In this document: piece by piece, positions 53,350-61,447 of the stretch
Layout of the letters: each line of letters begins with the position of its first letter
Numbering within the stretch: the stretch's first letter is position 1
Source of the DNA: JBOHUC01 sp050733935
GTDB lineage: Bacteria > Eisenbacteria > RBG-16-71-46 > DASYSL01
Assembly (NCBI GenBank): GCA_050733935.1
Contig: JBOHUC010000055.1
Span: 32,063-96,062, forward strand
Length of the DNA: 64,000 bases
Direction of reading: 5' to 3'
Notes under the pieces: generated by a model
Databases searched by the model: none
Told to the model about the DNA's origin: nothing
What the model saw: only the letters and a program-made list of their open reading frames with translations
Position numbers and translations under genes: made by a program

Positions 53350-56300
53350 CTACCGTGCGTAGATGACGCGCATCACCGACTGCTTCTCGCTGCCGATGAT
53401 CGTCCGCACGAAGTACACGCCCTGCGGCACCTTGACTCCGGTGTCGTCCTTGCCGTCCCACGACGCCACGTGCTGGCCGGGCGACCGGGTCTCGTTGACG
53501 AGGCTCCGGACCTTCCGACCCGCGACGTTGTAGACGCCGATGTCGACCGGCACGTCCCGGTCCGCCGTCACGGCGTACGCGAACTGCGTGACTCCGGAGA
53601 ACGGATTCGGAACCGCTCGATAGAGCTCGATCGTACCGATCTCGTCCGACGCCTCGAGCTCGCCCGGGATCTGCGAGTCATCCTGCAACTCGAGACCGGT
53701 CTCGCCGGCGCGTGCATCGTCGTGATGATCTTCGATGCAGTCGCAGTCGTCGTCGATCGGGATGGTCCGACCGGAGTTGATACCGTCGAGGCAGTAGATG
53801 ATCTTCCGGTACTTGTCTACCACCCACGAGTAGCTCAGGCTCCGTCCTTCGAGCTCCGCGAGAATCCGGTCGACCTCACCGACGAGCTCGCCGATCGTGT
53901 CGGATTCGAGTCCGTCGCAGTGGATCGGCGTGTTCGGATCGAGCCGGAGCGAGCAGCCGTCCCGCGGGGTCAGGTTCAGGTAGTCGGCGCAGAGGTTCGC
54001 GAGCAGCGCCGCGAACTGCTTCTTCGCCACCCACCGTACGCTGGTCCCGTAGTACAGGCTCAGGATCTTGCAGAACTTCGTGCGTTCGTAACCGTCCGTC
54101 CAGTTGAAGAACGACGAGCGGTTGTCGACGCAGCGCGCGATCTGGCCCAGCTGCTCACGGGTGAACTTCCCGAGGCCGTAGTCGCACAGCGAGCACTGAT
54201 CCTTCCACCACCTCGCCGGCCGCGGGCAATTCTCGTTGTCCCGCGGGCAGCCGATCTCGGTGGACGCCTTGTCGCTCGCGTCGACCCGCGCGTCACCGCA
54301 GAACCCGTACACGCGCACGGTGTTCTCGCAGTGGACCGAGCCGTCGCACTCGTCCTTCGACACGGCGTCGAGCTTGGCCGTCACCGCCGGGCTCACGTTC
54401 GCCGTCACGTCGAACGTCAACGTGCAGCTCGTGTTCCGCGGCAGGTCGAACGCCGGCCAGGTGATCGTGCCGTTGACCACGCTCGGCGCACCCGTCGGGC
54501 ACGTTCCGCCGAAGTTGCGCGGATCGCGGACGTAGTTACAGAGCTCGTCGCGGACGACCACATCCTCGAGGTCCACCGTGAGGGATGGATTCGAGACGGT
54601 GATCGAGTAGTGGATCGTCCCACCGTTCTCGACGCGATCCGGCGCGGACTTGTGCACACGCAGCTGAGGCTGGCGGCACGCGACCGTGAGCGTCTTCGAA
54701 TCGAGAACTCCGCCGCAATCGCCCGAGACCTTCGCCGTCACGGTATAGACGAAGAAGCCCTCGGCGCCGCAATCGAGCACGCCTGCAGGCAGCGAGAAGG
54801 GAGCCGTTCCACCGGCCGGAACCGTTCCCACGTTGACGGAACCGTCGCCGACGAGGTTGACCTCGATCGTCTGCGGCTCGTCGGAGCAATTCTCGACCAG
54901 ACCCGTGATCGTGATGCGGGTGCCTTCGCACGTCGGATCGATCGGGTTGAGCTTGAGCTTGATGCATGGCGGCTCGAGGCAGATGACCTTGATCACTTCG
55001 GACTCGGTCGCCGCCGGCTGGCACGCACCGCGCGCCGTCGCCACCACCGTGAACGCCTGCGACTCGAACTCGCCGCAGTCCAGGTTTCCGCCAGGCAGGC
55101 TGAACGGCGCGGTCGTGTGCGGCGGAACGACGCCCAGATTCTGCGTGCCGCCACCCAGGAGCCCGACCACGATCGTCGCAGGGCTGTCCGAGCAGTTGAG
55201 GACCCGACCCGTGATCGTGACCGGAGTTCCGGTGCACTGAGGCGGAATCGGATCGAGTTGGATTTCGACGCACGGCGGCGACTGGCACTCGACCGTCACC
55301 GACTTCGTGTCCGACACGGAGGGCGGACAGCTCGCGGTCGCGGTCGCAGTCACGTTGTACGTCCGGGTGTTGCCCGGGCCGCAATCGAGCGGACCGGCAT
55401 CGATCGAGAAGTTCGCGGTCTGGCCCGGGCCGACGCTCCCCAGGTTCTGCGAACCGTCACCCTCGACCTGCACGACGATCGTCTCCGGCACGCTCGAGCA
55501 GTTGCGAACCGAACCGGTGATCGTCACCGGAGCGCCTTCGCAGCGCGGGCCCAGCGGATCGAGCGTGAGCAGGACGCACGGACGCACCTGGCACTCGATC
55601 GTCACCGTCTCGGTGTCGGTCGCCACCGGCGGGCACTCGCCCGTCGCCGTCGCCGTCAACGAGTAGGTGCGCGAACCGCCATCGCAGACCAGGTCGCCGG
55701 CCGGGATGCTCCAGTTGGCCGACTGACCGGGCTGCACCGTCCCGACGTCCGCCGAGCCGCCGCCCAGGAGCTGGACGACGATCGTCTCCGGAGCGGTCGA
55801 GCAGTTCCGGACCGAGCCCGTGATCGTCACCGGCGTGCCTGCGCACTGCGGCGCGAGCGGGTTCACCGTGAGCTCGACGCACGGAGCCACCTGGCAGGTG
55901 ATCGTGACCGTTTCCGTGTCGGTCCCGGCCGGAGCGCAGGCGCCCGTGGCCGTCGCCGTCAACGAATAGGTCCGCGTGTTCCCCTCGATGCAGTCGAGGT
56001 TGCCGGCCGGGATCGAGAAGTTCGCCGACCCGCCTGCGGCCACGACGCCCAGGTTCTGGGAGCCGCCGCCCAGGAGCTGGACAACGATCGTCTCGGGGTC
56101 GTCCGAGCAGTTCCGGACCGAGCCCGTGATCGTCACCGGCGTGCCTTCGCACTGCGGTTGGAGCGGATTGACCGTGAGCTCGACGCACGGAGTGTCGCTG
56201 CACTCCACCGTGACGGTGGTCTTGTCCGTCGCAGGTGGCGCGCAATCGCCGGTCGCGGTCGCTTCCACGGTGAAGGTCTCGGAGCCCGTCTTGCAGACCA

Positions 56301-57753
56301 GGTTGCCGGCCGGGATCGAGAAGTTCGCGGTCTGACCCGCCGGCACCGAACCGAGGTTCTGCGACCCGCCACCGAGAACGCTGACGACGATCGTCTCCGC
56401 TTCGCGCGAGCAGTTCAGCACCGAACCCGTGATCGTCACCGGCGTGCCTTCGCACTGCGGGGGAAGCGGGTTCACGGTGAGCTCGACGCACGGGCGGTCC
56501 TTGCACGTCACGTCGAAGAAGGCCGTCCGGGTGACGCTGAGCGGACCCTTGCCACCGGTCTCGATGCACGCTTCAGTGAATGTGCCGGTCGCGGACGCAT
56601 TGTTCCGCACGACCCCGAAGCACGTGGGGCCGGCGAGCACACGGAAGCTCACGGTCCGAGTCGCGCCCGCCGGAATGACGAGCGGATCGAACGTGATGAG
56701 TCCTCCAACGACCGTGTCGACGGTGAAGTCACCCGTGACGTTGTTGTCGAACGTGAGATCCGCGGGGAGCTGATCGGTGAGCACCGTCGTGAGCGGAGCC
56801 CCGCCGGTGTTCCGCACCTGGATCGTGAACGTCGTCGTTCCGTCGGGGCAGAGCGTGACGGGGTTGGCCGACTTCGTGATCTCGAGATCCACGTTCGGCT
56901 CGCCGCACTGAACGGCGTTCGTCGCATCCTCCGACAGACCATCGGTCGTCGAGCCGGAGAACGCGGTCATCGCGAAGATGAACGGCAGATCGATTCCCTC
57001 GACTCTGGCCTCGATGTCGCTGCCGTTGAACGCACCCTGGGTCGCACCCGCCGTAATGCCGAGCACCTCGATGCCAACGACGCCACCGGTGCCGGTCTGG
57101 GTGCGAATCAGGATGTCACTCTTGCCGTTGCAGTCCGTGTCGAGACCCCAGGAGTAGCTCTCCTGGAGCCCGATGCCGGGTGCGTCCTGAATGCGCTGCT
57201 GACCCATATTGAGCGGCGGCGTGCAGCCGACGCCCGGTCCGACCGTGCCGTCGCCGTCGGAGTCGGCGATGATGCCCGCGACTCGCTGGCCGAGGTACAG
57301 GGTCTGTGTCGAACGGTCGTAGGCCACGACCGCGCGCAGGAGATCGAAGCCGTTCAGGAAGTACGTGCCGCCACCGGCGGTGCAAGCGACCTGGGGGGCG
57401 GTGCACGGAATGAGGAGTGCGTTCGTCTTGCAGACGTCACCGGGTCTCGGGCGGAGATCCGGGGTGAGGCTCTCGGTGTCGAGACAGCCCTGGCTCAGGG
57501 AGACGCCATAGCTGATGAGGTCGGCGATGTTGCCGTCGATCGTCGGCGCAGGTGCACCCGCGCCGATCGCCGATCGGCTTTCGATGCCTCCCTGCTCGCT
57601 CACCGAAGAGCGAGTCTGTGCTTGTGTCGGGATTGCGGCCGCAATTCCGGCTGCAACGAGTGCGAGGATCGTACACAGCTCCGGGAGCGGGAGACGTGTC
57701 CGACCTCGGCGCTTCGCAGGGAAATCGCGAGCCGCAAGGGGGAAGAAGCGCAT
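53350..57753 (-). CDS. Giant secreted repeat protein: DUF11-type domains, six Cys-rich Ig-like repeats, FlgD-like tail
   Basis: A 1,467-residue exported protein. I chose the ATG at 57753 with GGAGGTAGGGATC before it; a signal peptide ends near PTQAQTR. About 250 residues of unassigned N-terminal sequence (with a Ca-binding-like DSDGDGTVG) lead to a DUF11-type domain (VDLEITKSANPVTLCPDG). Six repeats of about 100 residues follow, each opening CVELTVNPL-x-PQCEGTPV. Then come a second DUF11-like domain (HYSITVSNPSLTVDLEDVVV), a Cys-rich region of about 200 residues and a FlgD-like Ig tail (DIGVYNVAGRKVRSLVNE; ASWDGKDDTGVKVPQGVYF). Likely a cell-surface fibre or adhesin. Its role is unknown. Confidence 0.8.
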   Translation of the reverse strand: MRFFPLAARDFPAKRRGRTRLPLPELCTILALVAAGIAAAIPTQAQTRSSVSEQGGIESRSAIGAGAPAPTIDGNIADLISYGVSLSQGCLDTESLTPDLRPRPGDVCKTNALLIPCTAPQVACTAGGGTYFLNGFDLLRAVVAYDRSTQTLYLGQRVAGIIADSDGDGTVGPGVGCTPPLNMGQQRIQDAPGIGLQESYSWGLDTDCNGKSDILIRTQTGTGGVVGIEVLGITAGATQGAFNGSDIEARVEGIDLPFIFAMTAFSGSTTDGLSEDATNAVQCGEPNVDLEITKSANPVTLCPDGTTTFTIQVRNTGGAPLTTVLTDQLPADLTFDNNVTGDFTVDTVVGGLITFDPLVIPAGATRTVSFRVLAGPTCFGVVRNNASATGTFTEACIETGGKGPLSVTRTAFFDVTCKDRPCVELTVNPLPPQCEGTPVTITGSVLNCSREAETIVVSVLGGGSQNLGSVPAGQTANFSIPAGNLVCKTGSETFTVEATATGDCAPPATDKTTVTVECSDTPCVELTVNPLQPQCEGTPVTITGSVRNCSDDPETIVVQLLGGGSQNLGVVAAGGSANFSIPAGNLDCIEGNTRTYSLTATATGACAPAGTDTETVTITCQVAPCVELTVNPLAPQCAGTPVTITGSVRNCSTAPETIVVQLLGGGSADVGTVQPGQSANWSIPAGDLVCDGGSRTYSLTATATGECPPVATDTETVTIECQVRPCVLLTLDPLGPRCEGAPVTITGSVRNCSSVPETIVVQVEGDGSQNLGSVGPGQTANFSIDAGPLDCGPGNTRTYNVTATATASCPPSVSDTKSVTVECQSPPCVEIQLDPIPPQCTGTPVTITGRVLNCSDSPATIVVGLLGGGTQNLGVVPPHTTAPFSLPGGNLDCGEFESQAFTVVATARGACQPAATESEVIKVICLEPPCIKLKLNPIDPTCEGTRITITGLVENCSDEPQTIEVNLVGDGSVNVGTVPAGGTAPFSLPAGVLDCGAEGFFVYTVTAKVSGDCGGVLDSKTLTVACRQPQLRVHKSAPDRVENGGTIHYSITVSNPSLTVDLEDVVVRDELCNYVRDPRNFGGTCPTGAPSVVNGTITWPAFDLPRNTSCTLTFDVTANVSPAVTAKLDAVSKDECDGSVHCENTVRVYGFCGDARVDASDKASTEIGCPRDNENCPRPARWWKDQCSLCDYGLGKFTREQLGQIARCVDNRSSFFNWTDGYERTKFCKILSLYYGTSVRWVAKKQFAALLANLCADYLNLTPRDGCSLRLDPNTPIHCDGLESDTIGELVGEVDRILAELEGRSLSYSWVVDKYRKIIYCLDGINSGRTIPIDDDCDCIEDHHDDARAGETGLELQDDSQIPGELEASDEIGTIELYRAVPNPFSGVTQFAYAVTADRDVPVDIGVYNVAGRKVRSLVNETRSPGQHVASWDGKDDTGVKVPQGVYFVRTIIGSEKQSVMRVIYAR
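54680..56490 (-). repeat. Six tandem ~303-bp coding repeats
   Basis: The repeats encode Ig-like units with conserved CVELTVNPL, ITGSVRNCS, ETIVVQLLGGGSQNLG and ANFSIPAGNLDC segments. Each carries five or six Cys at fixed places. Units 1-4 (56490 towards 55280) are much more alike than units 5-6, so recent duplication or gene conversion is likely at the N-terminal side. Confidence 0.85.
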
Positions 57754-58011
57754 GATCCCTACCTCCGGGGGAGGAGACCTGAATTGCACTGGATGCATGA
57801 ATGACGTTCGAAACCAATCCCGGTGCGGGAGCAATGGTGTCGATTCGAAATCGGATTCGAACGGAGACGAAATCTTCGAGATGGCCCGGTAGGAGCCCGC
57901 CCGCCGTCATGGCGTCGATTGGTTCGTGTCGCGTCGTGCGACACGCGCGTTGTGCAAATGCGTCTCACGGTCGGGGCGGGCGGCCGATGAGCTGATGGAC
58001 AGATGGCAGAG

Positions 58012-58040
58012 AATCTATGCCTGAATAATTGAGGGGTCAA
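58012..58040 (-). promoter_or_regulatory. Sigma70-like promoter for the giant repeat protein
   Basis: TTGACC, exactly 17 bp, then TAGATT on the minus strand. The spacer is AT-rich for this genome. The leader to the ATG at 57753 would be about 250 nt, long enough for regulation at the RNA level. Confidence 0.55.
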
Positions 58041-58092
58041 CGTCAATCGGCTCTCTGCGAACGCACTTTCAACGCTGTAAGTGTTTGTGATG

Positions 58093-58120
58093 CAAACTGA
58101 ACCGTGATCGGTTCAGTTTG
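58093..58120 (-). terminator. Terminator-like perfect hairpin
   Basis: Perfect 11-bp arms CAAACTGAACC / GGTTCAGTTTG around GTGATC, just downstream of the subtilase stop on the minus strand. The stem itself ends in TTTG, with only a poor T-run after it, so termination strength is uncertain. Confidence 0.6.
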
Positions 58121-58158
58121 GGACGCCCGGCGGGAATCGCGCGCCGGCGCACGATCAC

Positions 58159-60876
58159 CTACTCCGCTTCGACCCCGAGATAGACGAATCGGGAGCCGGC
58201 CACCGAACCCCCGCCTTCGATCCGAAGCAGATAGAGGCCAGGTCGGACGGCCCGGCCAGCCGAGTCCCGGCCGTCCCAGACGACAAGCCCGGATGCGGCC
58301 GGCGGGACGTCGTAGGAGCGCACCCGTCGGCCCCGCACATCGTGCAGGGAAAGGCGACACGTCCCGCCGGCGGGTGTGGCCGTCGGGACCCCGGCCGCGT
58401 ACCGAAGAAGGACCTGGCCGCTTGCCGGATTTGGAATCACGGGGAACACCGTGAACGAGGGAATGTGTTCCGGACTCTCGCCGGGGAAACAGCGACGGGA
58501 AGGAGAAATCTGTCGGGCGGCCGATCCTTCGTCGACCTGATCGTTCCGGTCGAACGCGGTGACCCGGATGAGGTAGGGGGCGTCGACCTCGCCGCATGGG
58601 GCCTTCCAGGCAAAGGCCCGCGCGGTGCCCGGAAGCTCCTCGCTCGTCAGGGACTGCCAGCTCGCACCACCGTCGATCGAGCGGGCGATCGCAAAGCCCG
58701 TGACCTGGTCCGGATCGCTCGCCTCCCAGCGGAGCGTCTCGGGAGTGTCGACACTCCAGACCTGGCCGTCCGCGGAGGGGAACGTGATCGTGACGACCGG
58801 CGGCTCGTCGCGCAAACCGAACGCGGTCCAGGCGATCTGTCCCGCCTGCTCTCTCTCGCCGGGGAGCCCCGGGTGCGGCGGACCGGGGACATATCCGATC
58901 GGCTCCGAATGCACGCTGCAGAGCAGGGGAGGAGCCGCGATCCGATAGATGTAGGTCCGCACGTCGAACCCGTCGTGCGTCACGGTCCCGGGCACGACCT
59001 CTCCCTGATCGATGTCGTACTCGTGCAGGTTCCCTGCGCCGTAACCCCGCGTGCCGTGGGTACGCACGAGAACTTCGGGGGTCTCGAGGAAGCGCCCCGG
59101 AGGAAGCGTGACGTGCGCCCGTCCTTCCCAGCGCTCGGCGAGATGGCGGCCGTCGATGCTGCATCCGAACGCGTCGAGGCCCGTCTTCGCGAGCGTGATG
59201 CTGTCCGTTCCGATGAGCGTCCACGTCTCGGCCTGAACGGACCCGCGCTCGAACGAACGAGGTGGCGCGAGCCGTTCGAGGAGCCGCCGCGCGTGGGGCA
59301 CGCCCCACCCGAAGGTGTCGTCGCGGCCCGGAGCCCCCGCATCCTCGGCGGTCCAGCGCAGGAACTGCTGGAACTCGTTGTCCGTGAGACTCGGCTGGAG
59401 CGTCATGGCGAGGCCGGCGAGGCCCGCCACGTGCGGGGCGGCGAACGACGTGCCGGACGTGTACTCGAAATTGCGCCGCGGGTTCTGGTAGGCGTTTTCG
59501 TAGGTGAGATACGTCGAGTAGATGTTCTCTCCCGGCGCGGCCACGTCGATCTGGGGCCCGCGCGTCGAAAAGCGGGCGAGCGTCCCGTCCGACTTGATGG
59601 CCGCCACCGACACGCCGACGCCGTAGCTCGCATAGTAGCCGGGATACTGGGGTCGCGCGTCCTGGCCGTTTCCCGCGCCGCACACGACGACCGTTCCGCG
59701 CACGGCTACATCCTCCATGGCCGCAAGGACCACCCGGCTGTCCTCGTCCCCGCCGAACGAGAGATTGACCACGCGGGCGCCCACGAGATTCGCGAACACG
59801 ATGCCGCGTGCGAGCTCCTCTCCCAGCGCGTCGATCAGTCGCGTGGGAGTCGCCTTGATGGCGATGACGCGGCAGCCCGCCGAGTCTCCGCCCGCGCCGC
59901 CGCACACCCCGGCCACGCCGCGCCCGTCGAGCAACGGCCCGTTGTTCGTAAGGGCAACCGCCACGCCCGCGACCATGGTGCCATGCCCCACCGAGTCCCA
60001 GGCGGAAGCGCCCGGACCGTCTTCGCTCGCGTTGAACGCGCGCACGATGCGCGCGGTGCCGTCCGCGAGGGTTCGGGCGAGATCGGGATGCCCGAGATCC
60101 GTGCCGGTGTCGACGATGGCGACCCGCGTCGCGGTCGAGCCGGTCGTGATCGACCATCCCGCGGGGGCCGCGATGTCCCCACCCGCGACGCCGCCAAAGG
60201 GACCGGTCCCGAGATTCCAGAGGCCCCACTGCGATCCGTCTTCGAAAAGGGGGTCGTCCGGCAGAAAGAGAGAGTCACCGGTGACGCGAGAGGGCGGGAA
60301 GGGGCGGGAGGGCAGGGACAGGTCCGAAACGGGGGCGAGGAAACGGTCCGCGTCGTCCCAGGTGACCCGGAACCGCACGCTCGGCTCCGCCCACTCGACC
60401 TCAGGGGCGCGCATGAGGGTGAGCGCGGCGGCCTTGAGATCCGTGCCCTCGGGATAGACGAGTCGGTAGATGGGAGGGAGCTCCCCGGGCGCCCCGAGCA
60501 AGTCCCCGAGCAGGTCCCCGAAGATGTCCTCGACCCCGAGCGCACCGGTCGCCTGCGCCCGGGCCGCGAGGCCCGGCAGGTTCCCGATCTGCGCGGTGAG
60601 TTCCAGGGACGCCCCGGAAGGACGGGCCTCCGGCGGAACCCGAGCCACGGCCCCGAACGCGAGCGCCCGCGACGGAACCGGGACCCCGGCCTTGAGACGG
60701 ACGACGACGGAAGAAGGGCGCTGCCGGTCCGGCAGGAGGGGCGTGGAGGCCCCCGAAGCCCCAACCCCGGCACCGGGCCCGACCCAGGCCCCGGCGCTCG
60801 GGGCGTAAAGGAGCGTCCACAGGACGACGCACAGTGTCCGGTAGAGGGCGGAAGGGTGATTCACGATGCGCGACAT
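58159..60876 (-). CDS. Secreted subtilisin-like serine protease (S8) with FlgD-like C-terminal domain
   Basis: A 905-residue exported protein. After the signal peptide (LCVVLWTLLYAPSAGAW) and a prodomain of about 150 residues comes the S8 domain with VAIVDTGTDLGHPDL (Asp), SVGHGTMVAGV (His), VVVCGAGNGQD (oxyanion Asn) and GTSFAAPHVAGLAG (Ser). A beta-rich region follows, then a FlgD-like tail (PNPASGQVLLRYAAG; LHDVRGRRVRSYDV; LVVWDGRDSAGRAVRPGLY). An active, surface-exposed or released protease is expected. The start ATG 60876 has GAGG too close; a GTG at 60864 is the alternative. Confidence 0.9.
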   Translation of the reverse strand: MSRIVNHPSALYRTLCVVLWTLLYAPSAGAWVGPGAGVGASGASTPLLPDRQRPSSVVVRLKAGVPVPSRALAFGAVARVPPEARPSGASLELTAQIGNLPGLAARAQATGALGVEDIFGDLLGDLLGAPGELPPIYRLVYPEGTDLKAAALTLMRAPEVEWAEPSVRFRVTWDDADRFLAPVSDLSLPSRPFPPSRVTGDSLFLPDDPLFEDGSQWGLWNLGTGPFGGVAGGDIAAPAGWSITTGSTATRVAIVDTGTDLGHPDLARTLADGTARIVRAFNASEDGPGASAWDSVGHGTMVAGVAVALTNNGPLLDGRGVAGVCGGAGGDSAGCRVIAIKATPTRLIDALGEELARGIVFANLVGARVVNLSFGGDEDSRVVLAAMEDVAVRGTVVVCGAGNGQDARPQYPGYYASYGVGVSVAAIKSDGTLARFSTRGPQIDVAAPGENIYSTYLTYENAYQNPRRNFEYTSGTSFAAPHVAGLAGLAMTLQPSLTDNEFQQFLRWTAEDAGAPGRDDTFGWGVPHARRLLERLAPPRSFERGSVQAETWTLIGTDSITLAKTGLDAFGCSIDGRHLAERWEGRAHVTLPPGRFLETPEVLVRTHGTRGYGAGNLHEYDIDQGEVVPGTVTHDGFDVRTYIYRIAAPPLLCSVHSEPIGYVPGPPHPGLPGEREQAGQIAWTAFGLRDEPPVVTITFPSADGQVWSVDTPETLRWEASDPDQVTGFAIARSIDGGASWQSLTSEELPGTARAFAWKAPCGEVDAPYLIRVTAFDRNDQVDEGSAARQISPSRRCFPGESPEHIPSFTVFPVIPNPASGQVLLRYAAGVPTATPAGGTCRLSLHDVRGRRVRSYDVPPAASGLVVWDGRDSAGRAVRPGLYLLRIEGGGSVAGSRFVYLGVEAE

Positions 60877-60984
60877 CCTCGTCTCTCGCGAGGGCGTGAT
60901 TCCAGGGTCGACCCCGGGTGGGAAATCGAGGCCGGATTGCAGGACGCGAGGCCTGCTCGAAGGAGCCTGGACACCAGCAGGGAA

Positions 60985-61034
60985 AGAATGCCATACCGGC
61001 ACTGCATCTCGCGATCTGGAATGCAAGAATGCCA
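60985..61034 (-). promoter_or_regulatory. Two tandem extended -10 elements facing the minus-strand subtilase
   Basis: TGGCATTCT occurs twice on the minus strand, 41 bp apart, about 110 and 150 bp before the start codon. No -35 hexamer is evident for either. The identical 9-mers inside longer similar stretches (AAGAATGCCAnACCGGC) argue for duplicated promoters or binding sites. Confidence 0.4.
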
Positions 61035-61278
61035 CACCGGCGCGGCCCTCCCGCCGCCACCGATTTCCTAGCGCCGGAGTTCGTCAAGTATACCGTTTGG
61101 GACTCTTGCAATTCGGGAGACCCATCCGGCTTTTTGACCGACTTGTGATCCGTGAATCGGTTCATTCGCACGACTCGTAAGTCGCCCGTAGCTGCAAGCG
61201 GGAGAACGCAATGCGAGGACGTGCAGGACGCGACAAGCGGGTCCCCCCACAGCCGCGCAAGTGGCGCGCTTTCAAAGC

Positions 61279-61308
61279 TTGGACATCTGGAATGCACGGT
61301 GGCATACT
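61279..61308 (+). promoter_or_regulatory. Promoter candidate for the plus-strand subtilase
   Basis: TTGGAC, 18 bp, then CATACT preceded by TGG (extended -10). The predicted leader is about 130 nt. The spacer contains the 12-mer ATCTGGAATGCA that is also present near the divergent promoters. Confidence 0.4.
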
Positions 61309-61447
61309 TGCTGCCTAGCGTCTTGACTGGCTGGACTCTCTCTCAACGAAACTCGCGGAAGGAGCCCGAGGTCAGGACGACCCTTCGTCCAGGATCCCGG
61401 GCATGAGTCCAGACGACCGGCTCAAGGACGAAAGGGCGTAAACACCT

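Larger units (their letters stand above)
57754..58158 (-). other. Intergenic region between the subtilase and the giant gene
   Basis: No supported ORF. From high to low coordinate it holds the subtilase terminator (58093-58120), the promoter (58012-58040) and an 8-bp-arm hairpin CGTGTCGC/GCGACACG at 57925-57945. A long leader of about 250 nt follows, ending with the strong ribosome site of the giant gene. Confidence 0.55.
60877..61447. other. 571-bp intergenic region between divergent subtilase genes
   Basis: No supported ORF. It contains two AGAATGCCA elements (60985-60993 and 61026-61034, read on the minus strand as extended -10 TGGCATTCT) and one TGGCATACT on the plus strand (61300-61308). 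The 12-mer ATCTGGAATGCA occurs twice (61014-61025 and 61285-61296), each time touching one of these elements. The remaining sequence is unassigned. Confidence 0.55.

Noticed and set aside
53344..57804. 1,486-codon open frame antisense to the giant repeat gene
   Set aside because: A mirror of GC-rich codon use and of the repeats. Its translation is Arg/Asp/His-rich with no domain, while the minus strand gives clear domains, a signal peptide and a ribosome site.
61299..61316. Sigma54 (-24/-12) promoter
   Set aside because: TGGCAT with GC 10 bp on fits the spacing once, but the -12 block (CTGCC) is poor. The related elements on the minus strand do not keep the spacing. The extended -10 reading is more consistent.
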